Shown: piece by piece, positions 41,833-50,032 of the stretch
Layout of the letters: each line of letters starts with the position of its first letter
How positions within the stretch are numbered: the first letter of the stretch is position 1
Assembly (NCBI GenBank): GCA_050123275.1
Contig: JASFHK010000003.1
Span: forward strand, 1 to 64,000
DNA length: 64,000 nt
DNA from: E44-bin88 sp050123275
Lineage (GTDB): Bacteria > Chloroflexota > Dehalococcoidia > Dehalococcoidales > BS750m-G39
Direction of reading: 5' to 3'
The notes under the pieces: model-generated
Database searches by the model: none
The model's input: the letters and a program-made list of their open reading frames with translations, nothing else
What the model was told of the DNA's origin: nothing
Program-made: the position numbers and the translations under genes

Positions 41833-43242
41833 ATGAAAAACGTCTACGAGGACTTTTTGAGACTGACCGGCTTCGAGGAAGCCGAAATGCCCCAATACCT
41901 GCCGGAGTGGAAACAGGCTTCGGAAAAGCTGGGCCTGACCGAGGATGATATTAAATTCGCCATTGAGAAGCAGCTGCCTACCTATTTCGACATCAAGATG
42001 GAGGGCATCAGGAAATTATTGGGCGTCTTTATCAGGGAGACGATTGACCTGACCAGGGCCGGCGACTATAAGAAGCAGGGGGCGAAGGTAGTCTACGGCA
42101 TCCTGCCCGCCATCCTGCATTTCTACTACGCCATCAAGCTCACCGCGCCGGAGAAGGTCTTCGTTTCCTTCCCCGACATCTTTCTGACCATGGTCATGAA
42201 CGGCTTCTTCCACAAGCTCACCCCTTACCTGGAGGAGGCCGAAAAGGCGGGGATCCCCTACGGCTGCCGCCACTGCGCCCTGAACAAGGCGCGCTACGCC
42301 GCCCGCCGCCTGGGCGTTATCCCCGCCCCCGACATCAACTGGATATGGGGCTTTATCTGCGACGAAGCCCCCAAGACCGACGAGTTCATCAGCCTCTACC
42401 ACGACCCCGAGTGGAAGACCTATATCACCCGCCTCCCCCACGACCAGCCCCTGGGCACGGTGGAGGACGAGGTCATCGAGCGCGTCGAATACCTGGCCGC
42501 CCAGATGAAGGACGGCTTCGAGTTCGCCCAAGAGGCAATCGGCATCGAGGTCCCCGAGGAGAAGATTTTCGAGGTGATGGACTACTGGCGGCGCTACGGA
42601 GCCAAGCTCGCCGAACTGGGCCAGCTGATGACCACCGACCCCCAGCCCCTGGGCGCCGTCAGCGGCCGCCTCTTCTGGGAAGGGCTGTTCACCCCCTTTA
42701 ACACCGGCATCGAGGGCATGGAAAAGGCGCTGGACATTACCCTCGAAGAGGTCAGGCAAAGGGTAGCCAGAAAGGAAGGCATCCTGCCCGCGGGCACCCC
42801 CAAGCTGCTCATCTATAGCTTGCACCCCACCGTCCCCTGGGTGGCCAAGACCTTCGAGGACAACGGCGTGGGCATCCCTTTGAGCGAGTTCTTCATCCAG
42901 ACCAAGAAGCAGCTCTCACCGCCCAGCTATGACGACCCCTACATGGCGGCGGCGGAGGGCTGGCTGCGCACCTCGGGCATGGTCAACCCCGGCTACCAGG
43001 CGGAGCAAATCTGCGAAAAGCTGGAAACCCATCACTTCGACGGCATGGTCTTCGGGCTGATGGACTTCGACCGCTGGCTGGGCAGCAGCCACCGCCTGCT
43101 AGCGCGCATGGTCGAGGAAAAGACGGGGCTGCCCGTCTTCTACATCGAGGGCGATAACTGGGACGACCGTGACTACAGCCTGGAGGCGTTGCGGACGAGA
43201 ATCGAGAGCATATGCGAAATAATGAAGATGCGGAAGGCTTAA
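41833..43242 (+). CDS. 2-hydroxyacyl-CoA dehydratase/BcrB-like subunit (second)
   Basis: This 469-residue protein is a second, longer member of the HgdB/BcrB family (MKNVYEDFLRLTGFEEAEMP; GCRHCALNKARYAARRLGVIP with two cysteines; YIEGDNWDDRDYS near the end). Together with the upstream gene it would make the two-subunit component that carries the active-site 4Fe-4S clusters. I start it at the ATG at 41833, preceded by GAGGAG and 2 bp after the previous stop; upstream in-frame sequence overlaps the previous gene. The substrate (2-hydroxyacyl-CoA or an aromatic/alicyclic CoA thioester) is unknown. Confidence 0.85.
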   Translation: MKNVYEDFLRLTGFEEAEMPQYLPEWKQASEKLGLTEDDIKFAIEKQLPTYFDIKMEGIRKLLGVFIRETIDLTRAGDYKKQGAKVVYGILPAILHFYYAIKLTAPEKVFVSFPDIFLTMVMNGFFHKLTPYLEEAEKAGIPYGCRHCALNKARYAARRLGVIPAPDINWIWGFICDEAPKTDEFISLYHDPEWKTYITRLPHDQPLGTVEDEVIERVEYLAAQMKDGFEFAQEAIGIEVPEEKIFEVMDYWRRYGAKLAELGQLMTTDPQPLGAVSGRLFWEGLFTPFNTGIEGMEKALDITLEEVRQRVARKEGILPAGTPKLLIYSLHPTVPWVAKTFEDNGVGIPLSEFFIQTKKQLSPPSYDDPYMAAAEGWLRTSGMVNPGYQAEQICEKLETHHFDGMVFGLMDFDRWLGSSHRLLARMVEEKTGLPVFYIEGDNWDDRDYSLEALRTRIESICEIMKMRKA

Positions 43243-44027
43243 AGCTGTTCGCCGGCGTCGACATCGGCTCGGTGAGCACCAAGGCGGCGCTCATCGACGG
43301 CAAGGGGAAGCTAACAGCCTTCGCCCTAATTCCTACCGGCTACGACCGGAGGGAAAGCGGCCGAGAGGCGCTGAAAACGGCGCTTGAAGAAAGCGGCGGG
43401 ACGAAGGCAGACGTAGCCTACACGGTAGCCACAGGCTACGGCCGCCGCGCCTTCGAGTCTGACAAAGTCCTCCCTGAGATAATCTGCCACGCGCGCGGCA
43501 CCCGGGCCCTGTTCCCCGAAGCCCGCACCATCATCGACATCGGCGGCCAGGACAGCAAGGTGATTCAGCTCGACGAGGCGGGCATGGTGGCCCGCTTCGA
43601 GATGAACGACAAGTGCGCCGCGGGCACGGGGCGCTTTTTAGAGGCTTTGACCGAGCGGATACTGAACCTGCCCATCGAGGAGCTGGGGCCGTTAGCCCTA
43701 AAGTCGAAAGACCCCGCCGTTTTGAGCAGCGTTTGCACCGTCTTCGCCGAATCGGAGGTGCTCTCCCTGCTCTCGGAGCATAAAAAACGGGAGGACATCG
43801 CCTACGGCATCAGCAAAGCCATCGCCCGCCGGGTGGTGGGCATGGGCGCCGGCGGCCAGGTCGATTACCGGGAGCCCGTAGTTTTTTCGGGCGGGGTGGC
43901 GCGCAACGTGGGCGTGGTCAGGACGCTCGAAGAGGAGTTGGGCAAAAAGGTAACCGTACCCCAGGAGCCCCAGATAACGGCGGCGCTGGGGGCGGCTCTT
44001 TTCGCCTCAGAAGCGGGCGAGACCTAA
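43212..44027 (+). CDS. Dehydratase/reductase activator ATPase (HgdC/BadF/BcrA-like)
   Basis: This 271-residue ASKHA-fold ATPase is the archerase component that injects a high-energy electron into HgdB/BcrB-type subunits at the cost of ATP. Phosphate-binding motifs FAGVDIGSVSTKAAL and DIGGQDSKV are present. The bridging 4Fe-4S ligands are the Cys in KCAAGTGRFLEAL and the Cys in CTVFAESEVLSLL. Only one such gene is found, which is typical of 2-hydroxyacyl-CoA dehydratases, whereas benzoyl-CoA reductases usually have two related ATPase subunits. It overlaps the second subunit gene by 31 bp. Confidence 0.9.
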   Translation: MRNNEDAEGLKLFAGVDIGSVSTKAALIDGKGKLTAFALIPTGYDRRESGREALKTALEESGGTKADVAYTVATGYGRRAFESDKVLPEIICHARGTRALFPEARTIIDIGGQDSKVIQLDEAGMVARFEMNDKCAAGTGRFLEALTERILNLPIEELGPLALKSKDPAVLSSVCTVFAESEVLSLLSEHKKREDIAYGISKAIARRVVGMGAGGQVDYREPVVFSGGVARNVGVVRTLEEELGKKVTVPQEPQITAALGAALFASEAGET

Positions 44028-44031
44028 ACGC

Positions 44032-44487
44032 CTATTTTTCGCCTCCGTAACCGGCCGGGGCCGCTTCGGCTAAAGTGCCGGCACCCATTATTATCGTCAT
44101 CTGCAAGTGCGGTCGGCTAACGCTCTTCCAGGTCAGAGGACCGTGGACTACCCCCTTGGGCACAAAGAGAGCCGAGGTCTTGTTGATTTTGAGCGGCTCG
44201 CCGCCCACCACGCACTCTATCTCCCCGCCGAGGTCTTCGGGGTTCCTGTGGTCGGAACCGATATGCAGGATAAACTCATCGGAATCGGCGTGAGTATGCT
44301 CGGGGATATGGGGGTTGGGGTCGGGCATGGCGTACACCCAGCCCATCTCGATATAGACGTTGCTCCCCGGCACGAGCTCGTTGCTCATGAAGGTCATCGT
44401 CGGGTACTGCCGACCCTTGACGTCGTCGTACTCGGTACGCGCCTCATACTTTGGTTTCTGCACCAGATTGTTGTAATAGCTAGCCAT
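44032..44487 (-). CDS. Cupin-domain protein
   Basis: This 151-residue protein has a single cupin barrel. The first motif PHIPEHTHADSDEFILHIG provides His/His/Glu metal ligands and the second lies in FVPKGVVHGPLTWKS. Such proteins range from dioxygenases and isomerases to simple metal-binding sensors. An in-frame GTG at 44496 has its SD too close (2 nt), so I chose the ATG at 44487, with AAGGAG 11 nt upstream. It converges on the activator ATPase gene, with stops only about 4 bp apart. Confidence 0.78.
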   Translation of the reverse strand: MASYYNNLVQKPKYEARTEYDDVKGRQYPTMTFMSNELVPGSNVYIEMGWVYAMPDPNPHIPEHTHADSDEFILHIGSDHRNPEDLGGEIECVVGGEPLKINKTSALFVPKGVVHGPLTWKSVSRPHLQMTIIMGAGTLAEAAPAGYGGEK

Positions 44488-44532
44488 TTTCCGCACTGCT
44501 CCTTTCTAGGTAGATTTTATTACCGACTAAAT

Positions 44533-44552
44533 AAAGGGGTAATTACCCCTTT
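44533..44552 (-). terminator. Palindromic hairpin at the end of the SDR gene
   Basis: AAAGGGGTAATTACCCCTTT (44533-44552) is a perfect 20-bp palindrome overlapping the stop codon of the SDR gene. On the minus strand it gives an 8-bp stem with an AATT loop, followed by ATTTAG, so it is a weak terminator or an mRNA-end stabiliser. Confidence 0.45.
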
Positions 44553-45375
44553 ACTCCGCCAGCCCGCCTCGCCTCATCGCAGACGAGATGCCGGCGCCGA
44601 CCGCGTCAACCACGGCCGTACCGCCGTCGATAACGAGCACCGCGCCAGTCATGAACGACGACTCGTCGCTGGCCAGGTAGCTGCAAAGCCCGCCCATCTC
44701 CGAGGGGTCGGCGAAGCGGCGCATGGGTATCTCCTGGGCTATCTGGTTGATGAAGGTGTTGTGCTCTATCTTGAGCATACGGCCGAACTCGCCGAAGTCC
44801 TTAACCGTCATTTCCGTCGAGACGCCGCCCGGGCAGACCACGTTGGAGCGGATGTTCTTGATGCCGTACTCCAGCGCCACCTGCTGGGTGAGCATAATCA
44901 GGCCGGCCTTGGAGCTGCAGTAGGCGGGCATGGCCGGCAGGCAGCGCAGGCCGCCCAGCGAGGCGATGTTGATGATAGACCCCCCACCCACCTTGAGCAT
45001 ATAAGGTATGGTCTCTTTCATGAGCAGGAAGGGGCCGGTCAGGTTGACGGCGATAACGTGGTTCCACTGCTCCAAAGGCAGGTCGGTAACCGGCGCCGGG
45101 TGGTTGAGCGCGGCGTTGTTCACCAGCACGTCGATTTTACCGCCGAATTTCACCGTCGCCTCCACCATGCGCTTGACATCCTCTTCCTTGGCCATGTCTC
45201 CCTGGCAGATAGTCACCATCCCCTTTGGGAACGAGGCGGCCACCTTTTCCAGCATCTCCTTGCGGCGCCCGGTGATGCAGATTTTGGCGCCGTCGGCGAC
45301 AAAGCGCTTGGCGACGGCGGTGCCTATACCGCTACCTCCTCCCGTAATCAGGGCTACCTTTCCCTTCAAATCCAT
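44551..45375 (-). CDS. Short-chain dehydrogenase/reductase
   Basis: This 274-residue protein is a classical SDR. The NAD(P)-binding TGGGSGIG is at about residues 11-18, NNAA at about 87-90, and the catalytic Tyr/Lys pair in AYCSSKAG. The C-terminal SFMTGAVLVIDGGTAV motif completes the fold. It would oxidise a hydroxyacyl-CoA or other secondary alcohol, or reduce the ketone. Its place between an acyl-CoA dehydrogenase and a cupin gene, all on the minus strand, fits a step of acyl-CoA degradation. The start has AGAGGAGG. Confidence 0.9.
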   Translation of the reverse strand: MDLKGKVALITGGGSGIGTAVAKRFVADGAKICITGRRKEMLEKVAASFPKGMVTICQGDMAKEEDVKRMVEATVKFGGKIDVLVNNAALNHPAPVTDLPLEQWNHVIAVNLTGPFLLMKETIPYMLKVGGGSIINIASLGGLRCLPAMPAYCSSKAGLIMLTQQVALEYGIKNIRSNVVCPGGVSTEMTVKDFGEFGRMLKIEHNTFINQIAQEIPMRRFADPSEMGGLCSYLASDESSFMTGAVLVIDGGTAVVDAVGAGISSAMRRGGLAE

Positions 45376-45441
45376 ATCTATACCTCCTCTTTCTTTAGGA
45401 TTTTATTGACAAAATTACGGCGCACCTACAGGTTTTCCAAC

Positions 45442-46746
45442 CTACTTCGGCAGCTTTCCCGGACCGAAAGCGGAATAGTCCAGGTCGTAGAACTGCTTGC
45501 AGGTCTCGAAGTAACCCAGGTGCGAACCACCGAGGACTATCTTTAGCACGACCGCATCGCGATAATACTTCTCGTAACCGTTTTCCCGAACCAGGCCGAA
45601 GGAACCCATCAGCTCCAGGCCGCGGGAAACCAGGTCGGGCACGGTGCGGGTGATATAGGCATGCACGGCATGGCCCTTAGCCATCATGCTCTCCGTGTTC
45701 CACATGCCGTAGATATCCATGTTGTCGTACTGGTGGGCCAGCTCCAGAATGGCGGCCCTGCCTACGGAGAGAAAGGCCGCCATCTCGCCCAGTATCATCG
45801 CCGCGTGGAGGTGCCGGTTGACCGGTTTGCCCCCGGCCACCCTGCCCTCGGTATAGTCGACCAGAACGTCGAAAGCCCCCTGCAACGTGCCGATGGCGTT
45901 GGCGGCGTTGAGGGGCATGGGCGCCGAGACGGCGCTGGTGAAGATAAACCAGGCCTCGGGACCCTGCAGCCCCCACTCTTTAGGTACACGGACGTTATCG
46001 AAATAGGTGGGGGTGTTCCGGTCGGCGTTAGCCCCGCACTTGACCTCAAACTCGCCGTGGGAGACCCCCTCCCAGGGTTCGGGGACATAGACCAGGGTAA
46101 AGCCTTCCACGCCTTTCTTGGGATCCATGTTACAGACGACGCAGTTGAGGTCGGCGATGCCGGCGTTGGAAGCCCACAGCTTGTTGCCGTTGACCACCCA
46201 TTCGTTGCCATCAAGCTCGGCTTTAACCTTTACCGTACGGCCCTCGTTCATCGGGTTCTCGATGTCGCAGGCGGAATCTTCCTCGCTGAAATTCATGCAA
46301 GCCACCGCCAGCTCGTTGGCGGTGAACTGGGGGGCGAACTTATCGAAGACGGCCTTCCCCCAGGCCTTCCCCGTCGGCGACGGCGACAGGTAAGCCAGTA
46401 AAGCCGGGACCAGTCCCCAGTCGGTGCAGGCGCTGTGGAGACTTATGCCGTAGTCGGCGCGGGAAAGCTGCTCCTGTATCAGGGCATCGCCGACCATGGA
46501 AAGCTGCTGATTGCCACCGTAATCAGCCGGCACCTTGTTCTTCTGGTAGCCCAGGCCCACCTGGAGTTTCTTCAGGATGGGAGTGATGACCTTTTCATGA
46601 GTTATGTCATCGTCAACCTTATCCCGGACCGGCATAATCTCCTTGTCGACGAAATCGGCAAGGGTCTTCTGCATCATCCGCAACTCCTCGTCAACGAAAC
46701 ACTCCGGGTACTGCAACTTGTACCATTGACTGGACTGGTCTAACAT
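45442..46746 (-). CDS. Acyl-CoA dehydrogenase-like protein lacking the usual catalytic glutamate
   Basis: This 434-residue protein has the acyl-CoA dehydrogenase fold (ACMNFSEEDSACDIENP; NGNKLWASNAGIADLNCVV; ELMGSFGLVRENGYEKYYRD). The region that normally holds the catalytic Glu (GGTNE) reads LGGSHLGYFE, so the usual C-terminal glutamate is not present. Some relatives place the base elsewhere, so activity is not excluded. The protein is longer than the other two acyl-CoA dehydrogenases. The start has GAAGGAGG. It leads a cluster with SDR and cupin genes. Confidence 0.85.
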   Translation of the reverse strand: MLDQSSQWYKLQYPECFVDEELRMMQKTLADFVDKEIMPVRDKVDDDITHEKVITPILKKLQVGLGYQKNKVPADYGGNQQLSMVGDALIQEQLSRADYGISLHSACTDWGLVPALLAYLSPSPTGKAWGKAVFDKFAPQFTANELAVACMNFSEEDSACDIENPMNEGRTVKVKAELDGNEWVVNGNKLWASNAGIADLNCVVCNMDPKKGVEGFTLVYVPEPWEGVSHGEFEVKCGANADRNTPTYFDNVRVPKEWGLQGPEAWFIFTSAVSAPMPLNAANAIGTLQGAFDVLVDYTEGRVAGGKPVNRHLHAAMILGEMAAFLSVGRAAILELAHQYDNMDIYGMWNTESMMAKGHAVHAYITRTVPDLVSRGLELMGSFGLVRENGYEKYYRDAVVLKIVLGGSHLGYFETCKQFYDLDYSAFGPGKLPK

Positions 46747-46852
46747 GGCCCCTCCTTCATCTCGGGAAAATCGGTTAATCTATTTTTCCGCCGTATCGGA
46801 TGGGGAGGTCGTTTCACAGCGGCACCAGCTTGTCCGCCGGGCCGATATAATC

Positions 46853-46880
46853 AAAAGGAGCTTTGGCCCGTCAAAGCTCC
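46853..46880 (-). terminator. Intrinsic terminator facing the acyl-CoA dehydrogenase gene
   Basis: GGAGCTTTG (46857-46865) and CAAAGCTCC (46872-46880) form a 9-bp stem; on the minus strand it is followed by TTTTGA. It would end a minus-strand transcript coming from higher coordinates, before the acyl-CoA dehydrogenase promoter. No convincing gene lies directly upstream of it on that strand. Confidence 0.55.
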
Positions 46881-47118
46881 TTCTACGCTTGCCAGCGTGA
46901 GTTTTATTTCATTGGTAACGAAATCCAGGTACGGATAGTCGGTCATGTGTTCTGCCAGATTATAAGGAAGAATCTCCGTGGCCACTTCGCTGTCCTTACC
47001 GGGTGCGCTCGTCATCTGTAGGGTCTAGCTGACCCGAATGTTACTACAAATCCCCGTCTTTGGCAATACCAAAAGCTGCCATAATAACGAAAAAATCCGC
47101 TAACACGGCCGTCAAAAA

Positions 47119-48328
47119 GGCGGTACAGGACTTGCATCCTCGGAGGTACGGTGGGAATAGGGGCAGGGGTACAAGTCCGGGGAGGCCGTGGTGGGCGGTA
47201 CTGTACGGTAGACAGAACTAAAATATTTGAACTTGGCTTCAGACTTTAAAATATAGAGCCAAAACATCCACAATATAGTATTGATCAATGGATCCATTGT
47301 CGCCAAGGGTGAAATGGCGGAACCGTTCCCGCCTGGATATTTTTGTCAACCGAAACGATCAATTGATCGGCTTTCACCTCCGCAGTTGTGGTGCTCACCA
47401 GATTGGTACGCTGGCTCTCAAACGCCTGAACTGTGGCTCAATATACTTTGGAACACTCAGGCGCAGGTTCGTGGAACATTAAAAAGCATTATTATATAAT
47501 AAAAGACCGCTTAATTCCTCCGAAGATATTAATACTTAACAGTTGTCAAAAAGGATAAATAAGATGAATAACAAATTGAAAAATAAAGTCCAGCTTGTGC
47601 TTGTGGAAAAAAAGGATTTAGCACTATTCAAAAAGGAATTACGGGACGCTTTCGTTAAAGGGGTGATAGATAACTTCGGTGATGCAGAATCTGGCCCTAT
47701 TCCATCAGATGAAAATATTCAGAAGTCTTTTAATGCGCCTGGAGCAGTCATTTACCACATTTCACTGAACGGGAAAAATGAGGGAGGCGTGGTATTGAAA
47801 ATTAACAACGAAACTCATCGTAATTCGGTTGATCTACTTTTTATTTCGTCAAAATCGCATAGTCGTGGAATTGGTACGGCAGCGTGGCAGGCAATTGAAA
47901 CGCAATATCCTGAAACCAAAGTATGGGAACTCGTTACCCCTTATTTTGAAAAACGTAATATTCATTTTTATGTGAATAAGTGTGGATTTCACATCGTTGA
48001 GTTTTATTGCAAATCTAATCCTAGTCCACATCGGCCTCGAGTAAACGAGATGCAAAACGATCCGACGCCATTAAAAGAATACGAATTTTTTAGATTTGAA
48101 AAAACGATGAAAAAGTAGATTTGCCCCGTTTCTTGATTCGCGATCAAGAAAAACAACCGCAATTTGTTTAGCCAGCTAATTATTATTTTGGAATTGCAAG
48201 GAACTGTTGAAGTTTTGCAGGCAGTGGTGGGCCATTAATGTAGGATTTTTTCGCAGATGTACAACATAAAATATATACGCAAAACATTGATGCGGAAGTA
48301 GGGAAAATGGTGGGCGGTACAGGACTTG
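47119..48328. mobile_element. Probable remnant of a small integrative island at tRNA-Val
   Basis: A 16-bp piece of the tRNA-Val gene (GGCGGTACAGGACTTG, inside the tRNA at 48313-48328) recurs at 47119-47134. A 13-bp piece covering the CCA end and acceptor stem (TGGTGGGCGGTAC, 48308-48320) recurs at 47189-47201. Both copies lie on the 3' side of the tRNA, where tyrosine-recombinase elements insert. The DNA between is markedly AT-rich relative to the rest and holds one recognisable gene, an acetyltransferase. No integrase remains. From 46881 to 47563 I see no other gene. Confidence 0.55.
47564..48118 (+). CDS. GNAT-family acetyltransferase
   Basis: This protein of about 184 residues fits the GNAT N-acetyltransferase fold. 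The acetyl-CoA-binding motif A is in SKSHSRGIGTAAWQAIE, and a conserved late strand/helix is seen in IHFYVNKCGFHIVEFY. Its acceptor is unknown. Base composition is far more AT-rich than all neighbours, with many AAA/AAT/ATT codons, which points to transfer. The frame is open from a TTG at 47543, but the ATG at 47564 has AAGGA 9 nt upstream and is preferred. It lies inside the tRNA-Val-flanked segment. Confidence 0.8.
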   Translation: MNNKLKNKVQLVLVEKKDLALFKKELRDAFVKGVIDNFGDAESGPIPSDENIQKSFNAPGAVIYHISLNGKNEGGVVLKINNETHRNSVDLLFISSKSHSRGIGTAAWQAIETQYPETKVWELVTPYFEKRNIHFYVNKCGFHIVEFYCKSNPSPHRPRVNEMQNDPTPLKEYEFFRFEKTMKK

Positions 48329-48383
48329 AACCTGTGACCTCTTGCGTGTGAAGCAAGCGCTCTAACCACTGAGCTAACCGCCC
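48308..48383 (-). tRNA. tRNA-Val (CAC anticodon)
   Basis: Read on the minus strand, the acceptor stem GGGCGGT pairs with ACCGCCC, followed by discriminator A and an encoded CCA. The anticodon stem-loop is CTTGC-TTCACAC-GCAAG, with anticodon CAC. The T arm is ACAGG-TTCAAGT-CCTGT and the D arm begins TAGCTCAGTGGTTAGAG. A TTTTCCC follows the CCA. It is an apparent attachment site, since parts of its 3' half recur 1.1-1.2 kb away. Confidence 0.95.
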
Positions 48384-48424
48384 CGAACCCGTCTATTTTA
48401 ACCCCAAAAAAGCGCCTTTGTAAA

Positions 48425-49885
48425 CTAATAGATCTCGACGGTCAGGCTTTTCTCCCCGTAGTCGGGGTGGCTGACGCTAATCTCATAATCGCCGCCCCAG
48501 CCGCTGAAAGCCGCCTCGCCGTTAGCGTCCGTGGTTGCCGTGCCCCGGGCAAACAGAGCAAACCAGAGCTGCTTCATCTCATCGTAAACGGGGCGCTTTT
48601 CGCCCGGCACGATTTCGTTGTTCTCGTCCCGATAGCCGGTGGTAAAACCGGTGGCCAGCTTCACCTGGAAGTACTGACCCCCCACCCCGTACTCCGTGTA
48701 ATCGAGCAGGTTCCAGTGGACGCCTATAACACGAGGGTTAGCAATAAGGAAGTCCATCAGCGCCAGGCTCTGCTCGCACTGCCACTGCGGGGAGTGCCCC
48801 TCCGGGTTGGGATAATAGACGAAGCCGCCCTCGCCGTTGACGTTATTGGGATTTGGGTCCAGCACCGCTGGCACCACCGGCTCCTCGGCCAGGAAGCTCG
48901 CCCAGCCGATGTAGATATCCTTGTCGAACTGACCCAATCCCTCCAGAAAATCACGGGCGTCTTCCCAATCGCCCTGGGACATCCAGCCGAAGGGCTGCAT
49001 GATAACGGCGATGATGTCGTAGTCCACCCGCCGCATCCTCTCCAGAAAATCCGTCACCGGCAGCTGGTACCTGTCCTGGGCCACCAGCTCCGGGTTGATT
49101 TCGCGGGCCCATTCCATGAAGGGAGAAAGGTCCTGGGCGCCGATGGTAACCGCAATCCGAGCGTTGGCGTCGGCGGTTTTGATTACGTCCGCCAACTGCT
49201 CCATCCAGTCGATTACCTCCTCGTTGGTCATGCCGGTATGCGGCCCCAGGGCGTTGATTTCCAGCTCTATCATGTAAAAGTCGGGGCTGAACTGCAAACG
49301 GTCGATAAGCGCCGGGACGAACTCGAGGTACTTATTCTTGACCTGCTCCAGGTCGTTCTGGTCAATCCAGTCGGGATAGCCCGGGTCGGTGAAATCGTCC
49401 ATCCCCTCCCCCACAATCCAGGCCGAGGTGGCGATGACCCCGATTCTCAAGAAAATATTCTCGGCGGATTCCTCCCGCAGCCTGCCCTCGGCATCCAGCT
49501 CCCCGGTATCCTCAAGGCGGCTCCAGTCATAGACGTCGTCCTGCGGCTCCAGGTCCCCCCACTGCCAGTCCAGGTAGATGCCCATGGTATTGGTGCCCGC
49601 ATCCCTGCTCCCTTCGTCCCAGTACTGCCCCACGTTGTACATGAAAGCCTGGCTCACCTGCTCGTAGGCGACCTCGGCCCCCGCCAGCGGCAGGCCGTTT
49701 TCGTCGTTGACCGTCACCACCACCGCCATATCGCGGCTGCCCTCGACCTTATCGAAAGCGACCGCTACCGTCATCTCACCCCCGCCCCCACCGTCACCAC
49801 CGCCGTTAACTCCGTCACCGTCACCGCACGCCGGCAGCAGCCAAGTGCACAGGACTACACAGACGACAATAATGAGTTTCTTCAT
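48425..49885 (-). CDS. Secreted lipoprotein with TIM-barrel glycosidase-like domain
   Basis: This protein of about 486 residues (from the ATG at 49885) begins with a lipoprotein signal, MKKLIIVVCVVLCTWLLPAC, with the lipobox Cys followed by a Gly/Asp-rich linker. An Ig-like segment (MTVAVAFDKVEGSRDMAVVV) precedes a barrel-like domain whose MGIYLDWQWGDLEPQDDVYDW recalls the GH10 xylanase-type entry motif. Acidic candidates for catalysis are present (for example in FYMIELEINALGP), but I cannot fix the family. The C-terminal TTDANGEAAFSGWGGDYEIS resembles carboxypeptidase-regulatory-like Ig repeats. It was probably exported and anchored to the membrane. The frame is open upstream but the signal peptide fixes the start. 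Confidence 0.75.
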   Translation of the reverse strand: MKKLIIVVCVVLCTWLLPACGDGDGVNGGGDGGGGGEMTVAVAFDKVEGSRDMAVVVTVNDENGLPLAGAEVAYEQVSQAFMYNVGQYWDEGSRDAGTNTMGIYLDWQWGDLEPQDDVYDWSRLEDTGELDAEGRLREESAENIFLRIGVIATSAWIVGEGMDDFTDPGYPDWIDQNDLEQVKNKYLEFVPALIDRLQFSPDFYMIELEINALGPHTGMTNEEVIDWMEQLADVIKTADANARIAVTIGAQDLSPFMEWAREINPELVAQDRYQLPVTDFLERMRRVDYDIIAVIMQPFGWMSQGDWEDARDFLEGLGQFDKDIYIGWASFLAEEPVVPAVLDPNPNNVNGEGGFVYYPNPEGHSPQWQCEQSLALMDFLIANPRVIGVHWNLLDYTEYGVGGQYFQVKLATGFTTGYRDENNEIVPGEKRPVYDEMKQLWFALFARGTATTDANGEAAFSGWGGDYEISVSHPDYGEKSLTVEIY

Positions 49886-49971
49886 AATGGCTTCATTATA
49901 TAGCATAAAAAGTCCTTTTCGGCTAGATGACGCTCCGCTACGGGGGATTTTTAGAACCAAAAGCCTACTTA

Positions 49972-49999
49972 ATGCATATCTATTGCATATTTAATGCAT
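49972..49999. promoter_or_regulatory. Three TGCAT repeats at 11-bp spacing (candidate operator)
   Basis: TGCAT occurs at 49973, 49984 and 49995, exactly one helical turn apart. The sequence overlaps the -35 region of the XRE-regulator promoter (TTGCAT, 49983-49988), so a protein bound here would block or compete with polymerase. Autoregulation by the small HTH protein downstream is an obvious possibility. Confidence 0.5.
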
Positions 50000-50011
50000 T
50001 AATGTTATAAT
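49983..50011 (+). promoter_or_regulatory. Predicted promoter of the XRE regulator and glycosyltransferase
   Basis: TTGCAT (49983-49988) and a perfect TATAAT (50006-50011) are 17 bp apart. Transcription would start near 50017, giving a leader of about 16 nt before the ATG at 50033. Confidence 0.6.
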
Positions 50012-50032
50012 AGCCGCAACAAAGCCGAGACG

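Noticed and set aside
46851..47015. A 54-codon minus-strand open frame (starts MTSAPGKDSEVATEILPYN) between the acyl-CoA dehydrogenase and the tRNA-Val region.
   Set aside because: It has no Shine-Dalgarno, and a terminator hairpin (46853-46880) overlaps its last codons and the stop, so a transcript would end before the stop codon. It may be a gene remnant, but I cannot support it.
47281..47499. Two short overlapping plus-strand open frames (from 47281 and 47288) inside the AT-rich segment.
   Set aside because: Neither has a ribosome-binding site or a recognisable motif, and they overlap in different frames.
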